A stretch of 64,000 bases of DNA from assembly GCA_026874595.1 (NCBI GenBank), contig CM049317.1, positions 69,113,118 to 69,177,117 of the forward strand. Reading direction: 5' to 3'. Shown in pieces: positions 23,167-36,501 of the stretch. The stretch's first letter is position 1; each line of letters opens with the position of its first letter. The position numbers and the translations under genes were made by a program. The DNA comes from Sipunculus nudus. Its lineage: Eukaryota; Annelida; Sipuncula; Golfingiida; Sipunculidae. Below the pieces are notes generated by a model. The model was not told the origin of the DNA. It saw nothing but the letters and a program-made list of their open reading frames with translations, and ran no database searches.

Positions 23167-23313
23167 TGGGTGTTTGGTCCAACTGGAATACCCCAGCATG
23201 CCCCGTATCATGTGGCGGTTCAAGGATCCGGGTAACAAGGTCCTGTACAGGTGGAGGAAACTGTGTTGGCTCCTCTTTCGAGGATAGGGATTGCAACACC
23301 AACTCTTGCCCCA
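23167..23313 (+). CDS. TSP1 domain exon 10
   Basis: Phase 1 to phase 1, 147 bp. Reads VGVWSNWNTPACPVSCGGS, then RIRVTRSC, TGGGNCVGSSFEDRDC and NTNSCP. WSNW and CPVSCG are present. It is closely related to exon 9, 4.7 kb upstream. The donor is CCCA/gtaagt. Confidence 0.92.
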
Positions 23314-24308
23314 GTAAGTGACATGGGTTTCTATCTTAATTCATTATTACTTTGGTGGAATTAAATAGGTTTTAAATTAACAATCCTTAACCTGGGAAGC
23401 TGTATGACAATCTTTTGTTGTTTTATTAGTGCTTCATGCTCTTACAGTTAGGCCACAAAGGTATAACTTCCTGCTCTAATACTGTAAGGGTACGAAGACC
23501 TTCATGTACACCTTAGCAAACCCCATTAAACTGGGGAAACACAAACAATTGCTCTGTTTCAAGATTCGGCATAAAACCGTGTGACGAAGACGCTTGATAA
23601 ATAAAGAATTTATTGCATACTGACTCTGCAAAGAAATAATTATAGAAACAATCATACAAAAACACACTTTCAAGCTTTACATTCTAGCATTTCAGTGAAT
23701 AATATATATGATAATAGATGAAATAATGCAACTTGTGCACTGTGGAAGGTTTAATACTGGATTACAGTGCAAACTGATTTTTGCGATATTATTTTATTAA
23801 TTTAAGGTGTTTGTGGTGCCCTAAATGAGAACACATTGGGGCAGACGTGTTGTATTCTTAAATTAGTCTAAATTAATCAATATTAATAATAAACAAATAC
23901 AGTGGCCATGGAATATTTGCAATAGCAAGAATTTGCAATCAAAAACTTGTTTATAAGAATTACGCGACTGACCCAAAAATTCTTGAAAATTTGGATTTAA
24001 TTCCCTTATTTAATTGTTTAAGACAACAAACATATTACCTGTATTACAACCTCCGCTCTTGAGGTTCTGTATTTTATGAGTGAAAAATGAAAGTCTTGAC
24101 CTCTTCTATATATACAGAGTGCTAAAAAAATAAAAAATGTAATTATATTAATTAAAATTAAAATTCTTAGGAAAAGACGGAACATGAACTGATAGAATAA
24201 ATGTTCTCTGATAAACTTATGAAACTGTAATACAGAGTTCATGTACCCCGGGACGTCACCGGTTCCTCCTCGCTAGACACGCTGTGCTTATCAGACAATA
24301 TATTTTAG
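23314..24308 (+). other. Intron, nothing recognised
   Basis: AT-rich sequence. The first bases after the exon (gtgacatg..ttctatcttaattcatt) resemble those after exon 9, supporting duplication of exon plus flank. Confidence 0.55.
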
Positions 24309-24351
24309 GTAACCGCCTCCATGAGGCAATGTAAATTCCAAGCATGTCAAG
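24309..24351 (+). pseudogene. TSP1 exon tail relic with acceptor-like start
   Basis: After attttag the sequence reads VTASMRQCKFQACQ and then G/gtgagc, the Cys5-Cys6 end of a TSP1 domain plus a donor. The N-terminal half with the Trp ladder and CxxTCG is missing. Taken as an exon it would be phase 0 to 1 and break the frame, so it is treated as a relic. Confidence 0.6.
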
Positions 24352-25234
24352 GTGAGCCCAATCTGCTTTTAATGAATAGCAAAATCATAAAAACACAAGA
24401 CATGAACCTCTGTAAATACAAGTATAGATAAAGAAAATTAAAACAGAAACATCAAAAAGCTAATTTGGAGGATGCCTCATCTTTTTCTTTGGTTGCTTCT
24501 TGCCGATATTTGATCGATATTGGGAAAATCGTCCGATGTTGGACACGTATGTCCCAATATATCCGCGATATAACATCAGGAACATTACTCTGAATGGATG
24601 AGAAAAATCGGGGTAAAATACGTGAGACAAGATCACAGAGACATCGGGAACTTATCATTTTCCCGATCGGTTTTAGTGTGGGGCGTAGTTCATAGCCCTG
24701 GCAACTTCCGGTACTATGTATTTACGTGATCAGGGTATTATCGGCTGTGTGTGAAAAAGTATTGACACACATACAGTGAACAGTGTGTTTTAATCGAAAC
24801 TTGTGAGTTGTAAGTAATCTTGTTTCGTGAAGTAAACTGTTACTTATGCCGGGAGATTTTATTGGGAAATTTTAATCTCGAAGCGTTGTTAATTTGTCTA
24901 TTGTTTATCAAAATACATCTACGTGAAGCATTTTCACGTAAACATATTGTTATTGAAAATTCCGTCTTATAGTTTGTATTAGTAACACATTCGCTATAAA
25001 ACTATGCAAATAGTCTTCTATAAAAGAAATAATCAAAATTATGTATATATATAATTAAAATACATACGTATAATCAATGCCAATTTATTGGCTACCGCTT
25101 TTTGTAAAGACCGTTTTGACATATCTTATATCTTTATTTATATTGATATATGTAGTTTTGTCTAACCTTCATCATATACTGTTAGTTTTATCATCTTTGA
25201 TGATACTGAGCAAGTTTATACACAGACGCATATT
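24352..25234 (+). other. Intron, nothing recognised
   Basis: AT-rich sequence up to a compound microsatellite. Confidence 0.5.
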
Positions 25235-25236
25235 AA

Positions 25237-25298
<62 letters not shown>
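25235..25298. repeat. (AT)n(AC)n(AT)n compound microsatellite
   Basis: AT, then AC, then AT dinucleotides, about 64 bp. Confidence 0.95.
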
Positions 25299-25852
25299 TC
25301 AAAGAGACCTATACCATATGCAATCATCACCTTCTGTTGAAGCTATAAAAAGGCTGTTACATCTGAATTGAGAATCGAGTCCGACCGCTGTTTTGCAAAT
25401 TATATTGCACATATAACTTTTCCCTCGCTTGAATACTAACTACAACACAACACTGTAATCATTGATCGAATTGCTTAATCTTGCAGTTTTCGATTGAATC
25501 TCCAGCCTGTTTCACGAATTCATCCGTATTATCAATAAAATACAAATTTTTTTCCGAGTAAACAACCCAGTTTAATCGGCCTTTATCTAATCAAACAACA
25601 GGTAAAATGCCAAGCCATGTACTTTAGCACCACAAATATCTCCTTGTCCCATCGAAGCTTGACTATTTGTCCCCAGCGTGTAAGCTTCTATCGTGTGCCT
25701 CCCATGTTTTGGGTTTCGCTTTATTACTGATGTCTATGTTCAATTGTGATATATTTTATATTCCAAATGCGTTACATGGTTCGGGCTGCAGAATTCATGT
25801 CTGTCATATATTCGCTATATGCCAGAGCTTTGAGTTTATGTTTCGTTGCTAG

Positions 25853-26005
25853 TCGTCGCGGCTTGGGCAAACTGGGGACCCTACACCGGGTGCTCGGTAA
25901 CCTGTGGTGGCGGTACGATGAGCCGAGTGAGAAGCTGCATAGGAGGAACAAACTGTCCAGGATCCGCTACTGAGGTATTACAATGTAATACCCAAACATG
26001 TCCAG
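25853..26005 (+). CDS. TSP1 domain exon 11 (array copy 1)
   Basis: Phase 1 to phase 1, 153 bp. Reads VAAWANWGPYTGCSVTCGGG, TMSRVRSC, IGGTNCPGS and CNTQTCP. It is the least homogenised of the nine: it has GTCGTC at the start (others GTCATC-type), GTAACC, CGAGTG and GGAACA. The donor is CCAG/gtaggt, closer to consensus than the GTGGGT used by later copies. Confidence 0.95.
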
Positions 26006-27196
26006 GTAGGTTCATCCATCAGTCATACAGAACAGTCATATCATACAAACATAGTATATAAATCTCAAAACCTCCGGTATCTGTGGTCTATTGGCAGTTC
26101 ACAAGAATAATCTTTGAGTTGAAGAAAATGAACCAAAAACATATACAAATAAATAAATACACCAGATGTGACATCGATTCCCGAAAGGCCACAAAAACCT
26201 CAAAAAGACATGATTCCACTTCATTCTACAAAGACAAATATAGCACTATGTCCTTTTACGGACCAATGTAAAAATGATAAATTCAATTCTTTATATATTG
26301 ATTTAAGAAACAAATGGAACTAGTATATCAATTTTAGAATGCCTTGTGGTGTCTCATGTTATAATAGTCAGGTAAGGTAAAGTTATCATCTTATTGCCGG
26401 ACTTCCAAACCGAGTGGAAAAGGGATTGTTGATAAATTGCATGAACTTCCTACGACGTAGACAAATCAGACATTTTTGTAATGGTGGCTGTACGTAGGCT
26501 TAGCAACAGTTATATTTCTCCTTTACCCTATATTGAAGCAATATGTTCAATATTTCTAGACCCTTTCGAGGCAATTAACCACTGCCAATAATTCATGTCG
26601 TAGACACCACAATGTGGTTATATTATGTAAGAACGCTGTATAGCGATTGACGGCATTTTAAATGTATCGTATACACTTATATAAAGCATAGCAAAAAGAA
26701 TGATAATTTTCGAACAATCACGTGTTAATACTGTTGTGGGATTTAACTTTATAATAAAATTATAAAAACCTTAACCTAGTGAACAACCTAGTTTGAAAAG
26801 CCTTGATCTAATCAACTACACTGGTCTCATCTGTATGCCACTGAGAGACATCGCGTATAGTGAACGCACCAATGATGTTTCCTTTTGAACCAAGAATAGT
26901 CACCATGCTACGAAAACAATATTACAAATAATTTAACCTCACTTACCGACAGTTAAGGTTACACGACATGACCGCTTTGGATAAATGACAACAATGTTTA
27001 TCATTTCCAACAAACAGGTTCAACACCTCGCCATGTCCTTTGGCGCCACTGATATCTCTATGTCTCCTTCAAGCTTGACTGTTTTCAACAGTCAATTTAT
27101 TAATATTCCAACTGCTTTATATGGTTGCGGCTGTAGAATGCTTCTCTGTCATATATTCGCTATATGCCAGAGCTTTGATTTATGTTTCGTTGCTAG

Positions 27197-27349
27197 TCAT
27201 CGCGGCTTGGGCAAACTGGGGACCCTACACCGGGTGCTCGGTGACCTGTGGTGGCGGTACGATGAGCCGGGTGAGAAGCTGCATAGGAGGTACAAACTGT
27301 CCAGGATCCGCTACTGAGGTATTACAATGTAATACCCAAACGTGTCCAG
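27197..27349 (+). CDS. TSP1 domain exon 12 (array copy 2)
   Basis: Same domain, CIGG type, with CGGGTG and ACGTGT codons. It appears identical over all 153 bp to array copy 6. The donor is CCAG/gttggt, unique in the array and weak. Higher-order type A. Confidence 0.95.
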
Positions 27350-28716
27350 GTTGGTTCAGCCATGAGTCATACCGAACAGACATATGATATAAACATAGTA
27401 TATAATACTCAAAACCCCCGGCATAAGTGGTCTATTGGTAGTACACCAGATAAATTCTGAATCGAAAAAAAAAATGAAACAAATAAATACATATGCAAAC
27501 AAACAAATACAAAAAATCAAACAAACTGGGAATGGATATATAACTGATTCCTGAACTGACACAAAAACTTCAAAAGAACATGAATCTACTACAGTCTAGA
27601 AGGACGAATATAGCACTATGTCCTTCTACCGTCCAATGTACGAATGGGAAAGCTGGGTTTTTATATCGTGATTTACGAAACGGATAAAACTATTATGTCA
27701 ATATTTAGAATGCCTTGTTGTGTCTCAAATTAGAATAGCAGGAAATCTAAAGCTTTCATCGTGAAACTTGACTTAGAAAACCGAGTAAAAATAGGATTAT
27801 TGATATATTGCATGGCCTTCCTATGACGTAGACAAACAAGGCATTTTTGTTATGGTGACTGTACGGCTTGACAACAGTAATGTTTCTTCTTTACGCTATG
27901 TTGAATCAATATGGTCAGTATTTCGAGACCATTAGCTACATTCAATAACTTATGTTGTTAAATTATAGACACCAGAATGAGTTTATATAATGTAAGAACG
28001 CTTATATCAATTGACTAAATTTTAAATATATCGTATATATCTCCATAAATATACAATAATGACAAGAGTCTAACCAACACGTATTAAAACTGTTGTGGGA
28101 TTTAACCTTTTAATACAAATAAATAAAACATTTAACCTAGTAGATAACCTAGATTAAAAGGCCCTTATCTAAACAAAATATACTGTACTGACCTGGATGC
28201 CACTGGATGACATCTTAGCCTCTAAACCAAGAAAAAATATGATGAAGTTGTTTTACTTATGTTGCCTGAACTATTAATAGAAATAACTTTTTACCTATTC
28301 TAACGCCATAATGTACGCGCCAATGACGTTTTATTTTGAATCAAGAATAGTCACAATGTATGTATTGTATAATAAACAGAAAAATTGCTTACAATTCAAC
28401 CTTTTTTAACCAACAGTTAAGCTAAGACGAGGTGACCGCTATGCATAAATGACGTCATCAAACAGGTTAAACGCCTCGCCATGTACTTTGTCGCCACTCA
28501 TATCTCCATGACTCCTTCAAGCTTGACTGTTTTCCACAGTGGATAAGCTTCTATTGAGTGGTTTCTATGTTTTGGATTTGGCTTTATTATTGATGTCTAT
28601 GTTCAGATGTGAGATATATTTTATTCCAAATGCTTTACATTGTTTGCGCTGAAGAAAGCTTGTCTGCCATATATTCGTTATATGTCAGGGCTTTGGAGTT
28701 TATGTTTCGTTGCTAG

Positions 28717-28869
28717 TCATCGCGGCTTGGGCAAACTGGGGACCCTACACCGGGTGCTCGGTGACCTGTGGTGGCGGTACGATGAGCCGAGTGAGAAGCT
28801 GTACAGGAGGTACAAACTGTCCAGGATCCGCTACCGAGGTATTACAATGTAATACCCAAACATGTCCAG
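28717..28869 (+). CDS. TSP1 domain exon 13 (array copy 3)
   Basis: CTGG type (Ile to Thr after Cys3), with CGAGTG, TGTACA and ACATGT. One silent change (ACC GAG) separates it from copy 5. The donor is CCAG/gtgggt. Higher-order type B. Confidence 0.95.
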
Positions 28870-30174
28870 GTGGGTTCAGTAATTAATCATACAGAATAAG
28901 CATATCATACATATTATATAATCCGCAATGCCTCCGGCATAAGTGGTCTAGTTGTAGTACACCAGATTAAAATCTGAGTCGAACAGAATGAAACAAATAA
29001 ATACATTTACAAAGAAACAAATACAAAAAAATCAAACAAACAGGGAATAGATATGAAAATGATTCCTGAACTGACACAAAAACTTCAAAAGGACATGAAT
29101 CTACTACATTCTAGAAGGACAAATATAGCACTATGTCCTTCTACCATCCAATGTACAAATGATTGAGAATGCTGGGTCTTTATATCGTGATTTATGAAAC
29201 AGATAGAACTATTATGTCCATATTTAGAGTGCCTTGTTGTGTCTCAAATAATAATAGCTAGAAAAACTAAAGCTGTCATCTTGTTATCCGATATTGAAAC
29301 CGAGTTAAAATACGAATATTGATATATTGCATGGCCTTCCTACGACGTAGACAAACCAGGCATTTTTTATGGTGGCTGTACTGAGGCTTACCAATTTGAA
29401 TATTTATCCTTTACCCTATTTTGAACCGATATGTTTATATTTTAACACCATTAAATATTGCCAATAATTCATGTTGTAAAATTATAGACACCAGAATGAG
29501 GTTAAATTATGTAAGAACTCTGTATAGTAATTGACTAAAATTTTAAATGTATCGTTTATATCTACATAAAGCATTACCATAGAATGATAATTGTGTAACC
29601 ATCACGCATTAAAACTAATGTGGGATTTACCTTTTTTTAATAAATTAAATAAACATTTATTCTAGTAAATAGCCTAGTATAAAAGGCTCAAATCTAGTCA
29701 AAAACATTGTTTTTATCTGCATGCCACTGTATGACATCCTCTCCTCTACAACCAATAAAAAAAAACATAATGAAGTTGTTTTACTTACGTTGCCTGAACA
29801 AATAATTAAGATAACTTTCAAATCTATTATAACGCTATAGTGTACGCGCCACTGATGTTTCTTTTTGAATCAAGAATAGTCACCATGCTACGAAAACAAT
29901 ATTACAAATAATTTAACCTCACTTACCGACAGTTAAGGTAACACGACATGACCGCTATGCACAAATGACAACAATGTTTATCATTTCCAGCAAACAGGTT
30001 AAACAACTCGCCATGTCCTTTGGCGCCACTGATATCTCTATGTCTCCTTCAAGTAGAATGCTTGTCTGTCACATATTTATATTCCAAATGCTTTACATGG
30101 TTGGGGCTGTAGAATGCTTGTCTGTCACATAATCGCTATATCCCCAGAGCTTTGAGTTTATGTTTCGTTGCTAG

Positions 30175-30327
30175 TCATCGCTGCTTGGGCAAACTGGGGA
30201 CCCTACACCGGGTGCTCGGTGACCTGTGGTGGCGGTACGATGAGCCGGGTGAGAAGCTGCATAGGAGGTACAAACTGTCCAGGATCCGCTACTGAGGTAT
30301 TACAATGTAATACCCAAACGTGTCCAG
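30175..30327 (+). CDS. TSP1 domain exon 14 (array copy 4)
   Basis: CIGG type. It matches copies 2 and 6 except for one silent base (GCT for GCG before Trp). The donor is CCAG/gtgggt. Higher-order type A. Confidence 0.95.
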
Positions 30328-31694
30328 GTGGGTTCAGCCATGAGTCATACAGAACAGACATATGATATAAACATGGTATATAATCCTCGAAACTCCCGGC
30401 ATAAGTGGTCTATTGGTAGTACACCAGATAAATCTGAGTCGAACAAAATGAAACAAATAAAAACATATACAAACAAACAAATACAAAAAAATCAAAGAAA
30501 CAGGGAATAGATATGAAAATGATTCCTGAACTGACACAAAACTTCAAAAGGACATGAATCTACTACATTTTAGAAGGACAAATATAGCACTATGTCTTTC
30601 TACCATCCAATGTACAAATGACTGACAATGCTGGGTCTTTATATCGTGATTAATGAAACGGATAGAACTATTATGTCAATATTTAGAATGCCTTGTTGTG
30701 TCTCAAATTATAATAGCCAGGAAATCTAAAGCTGTCATCTTGTTACCCGACTTCGAAACCGAGTAAAGATAGGATTAGTGATATATTGCATGGCCTTCCT
30801 ACGCCGTAGACAAACAAGGCATTTTTGTTATGGTGACTGTACGGCTTGACAACAGTAATGTTTCTTCTTTACGCTATGTTGAATCAATATGGTCAGTATT
30901 TCGAGACCATTAGCTACTTTCAATAACTTATGTTGTTAAATTATAGACACCAGAATGAGTTTATATAATGTAAGAACGCTTATATCAATTGACTAAATTT
31001 TAAATATATCGTATATATCTCCATAAATATACAATAATGACAAGAGTCTAACCAACACGTATTAAAACTGTTGTGGGATTTAACCTTTTAATAAAATAAA
31101 ATAAAACATTTAACCTAGTAGATAACCTAGATTGAAAGGCCCTTATCCAAACAAAATATACTGTTCTGACCTGCATGCCACTGGATGACATTTTAGCCTC
31201 TAAACCAAGAAAAAATATGATAAAGTTGTTTTACTTATGTTGCGTGAACTATTAATAGAAATAACTTTTTACCTATTCTAACGCCATAATGTACGCGCCA
31301 ATGACGTTTTATTTTGAATCAAGAATAGTCACAATGTATGTATTGTATAATAAACAGAAAAATTGCTTACAATTCAACCTTTTTTAACCAACAGTTAAGC
31401 TAAGACGAGGTGACCGCTATGCATAAATGACGTCATCAAACAGGTTAAACGCCTCGCCATGTACTTTGTCGCCACTCATATCTCCATGACTCCTTCAAGC
31501 TTGACTGTTTTCCACAGTGGATAAGCTTCTATTGAGTGCTTTCTATGTTTTGGATTTGGCTTTATTATTGATGTCTATGTTCAGATGTGAGATATATTTT
31601 ATTCCAAATGCTTTACATTGTTTGCGCTGAAGAAAGCTTGTCTGCCATATATTCGTTATATGTCAGGGCCTTTGAGTTAATGTTTCGTTGCTAG

Positions 31695-31847
31695 TCATCG
31701 CGGCTTGGGCAAACTGGGGACCCTACACCGGGTGCTCGGTGACCTGTGGTGGCGGTACGATGAGCCGAGTGAGAAGCTGTACAGGAGGTACAAACTGTCC
31801 AGGATCCGCTACTGAGGTATTACAATGTAATACCCAAACATGTCCAG
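31695..31847 (+). CDS. TSP1 domain exon 15 (array copy 5)
   Basis: CTGG type, with CGAGTG and ACATGT as in copy 3, which lies 2,978 bp upstream. The donor is CCAG/gtgggt. Higher-order type B. Confidence 0.95.
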
Positions 31848-33153
31848 GTGGGTTCAGTAATTAATCATACAGAATAAGTATATCATACATATTATATAAT
31901 CCGCAATGCCTCCGGCATAAGTGGTCTAGTGGTTGTACACCAGATTAAAATCTGAGTCGAACAAAATGAAACAAATAAATACATTTACAAAGAAACAAAT
32001 ACAAAAAAAATCAAACAAACAGGGAATAGATATGAAAATGATTCCTGAACTGACATAAAAACTTCAAAAGGACATGAATCTACTACATTCTAGAAGGACA
32101 AATATAGCACTCTGTCCTTCTACCATCCAATGTACAAATGATTGAGAATGCTGGGTCTTTATATCGTGATTTATGAAACAGATAGAACTATTATGTCAAT
32201 ATTTAGAGTGCCTTGTTGTGTCTCAAATACTAATAGCTAGAAAAACTAAAGCTGTCATCTTGTTATCCGATATTGAAACCGAGTTAAAATACGAATATTG
32301 ATATATTGCATGGCCTTCCTACGACGTAGACAAACCAGGCATTTTTTATGGTGGCTGTACGGAGGCTTACCAGTTTAAATATTTATCCTTTACCCTATTT
32401 TGAACCGATATGTTTATATTTCAACACCATTAAATATTGCCAATAATTCATGTTGTAAAATTATAGACACCAGAATGAGGTTAAATTATGTAAGAACTCT
32501 GTATAGTAATTGACTAAAATTTTAAATGTATCGTTTATATCTACATAAAGCATTACCATAGAATGATAATTGTGTAACCATCACGTATTAAAACTAATGT
32601 GGGATTTACCTTTTTTTAATAAATTAAATAAACATTTATTCTAGTAAATAACCTTGTATAAAAGGCCCAAATCTAGTCAAAAACATTGTCTTTATCTGCA
32701 TGCCACTGTATGACATCCTCTCCTCTACAACCAATAAAAAAAAACATAATGAAGTTGTTTTACTTACGTTGCCTGAACAAATAATTAAGATAACTTTCAA
32801 ATCTATTATAACGCTATAGTGTACGCGCCACTGATGTTTCTTTTTGAATCAAGAATAGTCACCATGCTACGAAAACAATTTTACAAATAATTTAACCTCA
32901 CTTACCGACAGTTAAGGTAACACGACATGACCGCTATGCACAAATGACAGCAATATTTATCATTTCCAGCAAACAGGTTAAACAACTCGCCATGTCCTTT
33001 GGCGCCACTGATATCTCTATGTCTCCTTCAAGTAGAATGCTTGTCTGTCACATATTTATATTCCAAATGCTTTACATGGTTGGGGCTGTAGAATGCTTGT
33101 CTGTCACATAATTGCTATATCCCCAGAGCTTTGAGTTTATGTTTCGTTGCTAG

Positions 33154-33306
33154 TCATCGCGGCTTGGGCAAACTGGGGACCCTACACCGGGTGCTCGGTG
33201 ACCTGTGGTGGCGGTACGATGAGCCGGGTGAGAAGCTGCATAGGAGGTACAAACTGTCCAGGATCCGCTACTGAGGTATTACAATGTAATACCCAAACGT
33301 GTCCAG
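33154..33306 (+). CDS. TSP1 domain exon 16 (array copy 6)
   Basis: CIGG type. I see no difference from copy 2 over 153 bp although they are about 6 kb apart. The donor is CCAG/gtgggt. Higher-order type A. The following intron has a local 127-bp duplication. Confidence 0.95.
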
Positions 33307-33740
33307 GTGGGTTCAGCCATGAGTCATACAGAACAGACATATGATATTAACATAGTATATAATCCTCGAAACTCCCGGCATAAGTGGTCTATTGGTAGTA
33401 CACCAGATAAATCTGAGTCGAACAAAATGAAACAAATAAAAACATATACAAACAAACAAATACAAAAAAATCAAACAAACAGGGAATAGATATGAAAATG
33501 ATTCCTGAACTGACACAAAAACTTCAAAAGGACATGAATCTACTACATTTTAGAAGGACAAATATAGCACTATGTCTTTCTACCATCCAATGTACAAATG
33601 ACTGACAATGCTGGGTCTTTATATCGTGATTAATGAAACGGATAGAACTATTATGTCAATATTTAGAATGCCTTGTTGTGTCTCAAATTATAAAAGCCAG
33701 GAAATCTAAAGCTGTCATCTTGTTACCCGACTTCGAAACC

Positions 33741-33981
33741 GAGTAAAGATAGGATTAGTGATATATTGCATGGCCTTCCTCCGCCGTAGACAAACAAGGC
33801 ATTTTTGTTTTGGTGATTGTACGGCTTGACAACAGTAATGTTTCTTCTTTACGCAAATAAAAAACGCGAGTAAAAATAGGATTATTGATATATTGCATGG
33901 TCTTCCTATGACGTAGACAAACAAGACATTTTTGTTATGGTGACTGTACGATTTCACACCAGTAATGTTTTTTCTTTACGC
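33741..33981 (+). repeat. 127-bp local duplication at a unit junction
   Basis: The block gagtaaagatagg ... ttctttacgc is repeated directly (starts 33741 and 33868). The second copy is closer to the version near 27780. This extra block explains most of why the type-B spacing between copies 5 and 7 is 3,123 instead of 2,978 bp. Confidence 0.8.
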
Positions 33982-34817
33982 TATGTTGAAACAATATGTT
34001 CAATATTTCGAGACCATTAGCTACTTCCAATAACTTATGTTGTTAAATTATGGACACCAGAATGAGTTTATATTATGTAAGAACGCTTTATATCAATTGA
34101 CTTAATTTTAAATATATCGTATATATCTCCATAAATATACAATAATGACAAGAGTCTAACCAACACGTATTAAAACTGTTGTGGGATTTAACCTTTTAAT
34201 AAAATAAAATAAAACATTTAACCTAGAAGTAGCCCAGACTAAAAGGCCCTTATCTAAACAAAATACACTGTACTGACCTGCATGCCACTGGATGACACCT
34301 TAGCCTCTAAACCAAGAAAAAATATGATGAAGTTGTTTTACGTATGTTGCCTGAACTATTAATAGAAATGACTTTTTAGCTATTCTAACGTGAAAATGTA
34401 CGCGCAAATAACGTTTTATTTTGAACCAAGAATAGTCACCATGTATGTATTGTATAATGAATAAAACAATTGCTTACAATTTAACCTTTTTAACCAACAG
34501 TTAAGCTAAGACGACGTGACCGCTATGCAAAAATGACAACAATGTCTTATTATTTCCATCAAACAGGTTAAACGCCTCGCCATGTACTTTGGCGCATCTC
34601 ATATATCCATGTCTTCTTAAAGCTTGACTGTTTTCAACAGTGTGAATGCAACTATTGTGTGCTTTTCATGTTCTGGATTTGGCTTTATTACTAATGTCTA
34701 AGATCACTTGTGATATAAATTATATTCCAAATGCTTTACATTGTTGGGGCTGTAGAATGCCTGTCTGCCATATATTCGCTATATGCCAGGGCCTTTGAGT
34801 TTATGTTTCGTTGCTAG

Positions 34818-34970
34818 TCATCGCGGCTTGGGCAAACTGGGGACCCTACACCGGGTGCTCGGTGACCTGTGGTGGCGGTACGATGAGCCGAGTGAGAAGC
34901 TGTACAGGAGGTACAAACTGTCCAGGATCCGCTACTGAGGTATTACAATGTAATACCCAAACGTGTCCAG
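34818..34970 (+). CDS. TSP1 domain exon 17 (array copy 7)
   Basis: CTGG type with CGAGTG but ACGTGT, a mixture of the type A and B marker bases. The donor is CCAG/gtgggt. Confidence 0.95.
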
Positions 34971-36348
34971 GTGGGTTCAGTCATCAGTCATACAGAACAG
35001 ACATATCATACAAACATAGTATATAATCCTCAAAAACTCAGGCGTCAGTGGTCCACTATTAGTACACCAGATTAAAATTTGAATTGAACAAAATTAACCA
35101 AATAAAAACATATACAAACAAACAAATCAAAGCATCAAATAAACAGAGAATAGATGTGACATCAATTCCCCTAATGACACAAAAAATTTAAAAGGACATG
35201 AATCCATTTCAGTCTACAAGGCGAATATAGCATTATGTACTTCTACGGTCGAATGAACGAATAAAAAAGTAAGGCCTTTATATCATGGTTTATGAAACGG
35301 ATGGAACTATTATGTTAATAATTAGAATGCCTTGTGGTGTCTCAGATTTTAATAGCCAGGTAAACTAAGGCTGTCATCTTGTTTCCCGACTTCCAAACAG
35401 AGTGAAAATAAGATTATTGATATATTGCATGGCTTGCCTAGGACGTAGACAAAACCTGGCATTTTTTTATGGTGGCTGTACAGAGGCTTACCAACATTAA
35501 TATTGCTCCCTTACCCTATATTGAATCAATATGTTTATATTTCGAGACCAATAAATATCGTCAATAATTCATGTTGTTAAATTATAGACACGAGATTGAG
35601 GTAAAATCATGTAAAAACTCTATATAGTAATTGACTTATATTTTAAATGTATCGTATATATCTACATAAAGCAATACAAAGGAATGATAATTGTCAACCA
35701 TCACGTATTAAAACTGTTGTGGGATATAACTTTTTAAAAAATTAAAAAACATTTAACCTATTAAATAACCTAGCTTAAAAGGCACTTATCTTAACAAAAT
35801 ACATTGTATTGATCTGCCTGCCATTGCTTGACAGACTAGCCTCTACAACGAAGAAAAAAATATATGAAGTTGTCTTACTTACGGTGCCTGAACTAATAAT
35901 TGAAATCACTTTCTTATCTATTACATCGCTATAGTGTACGCGCCACCGATATTTCATTTTGAATCGAGTACAGTCACCATGTTAGTATTATACAATAAAT
36001 CAAAAAAAAATATCTAACCTTATTCACCGACAGTTAAGATAACACGACGTGACCGCTATGCAAAAATGGCTGATATGTCAATTATTTCAATCAAACAGGT
36101 TAAACGCGTCGCTATGTACTTTGGCGCCACTAATATCTCCATGTCTCCTTCCAGCTTGACTGTTTTCAACAGGGTGTAAGCTGCTATTGGGTGCTTTCCA
36201 TGTTTCTGATTGGCTTTATTACTTATGTCTAAGTTCAGTTGTGATATTTGTTATATTCCAAATGCTTTATATTGTTGGGGCTGTCGAATGCCTGTCTGTC
36301 ATATATTCGCTATATGCCAGGGCTTTTGAGTTTATGTTTCGTTGCTAG

Positions 36349-36501
36349 TCATTGCGGCTTGGGCAAACTGGGGACCCTACACCGGGTGCTCGGTGACCTG
36401 TGGTGGCGGTACGATGAGCCGGGTGAGAAGCTGTACAGGAGGTACAAACTGTCCAGGATCCGCTACTGAGGTATTACAATGTAATACCCAAACGTGTCCA
36501 G
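36349..36501 (+). CDS. TSP1 domain exon 18 (array copy 8)
   Basis: CTGG type with CGGGTG and ACGTGT; ATT for ATC near the start. The donor is CCAG/gtgggt. After the donor the intron loses the repeated CATCAGT block seen after other copies (gtgggttcagtcatacag). Confidence 0.95.
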
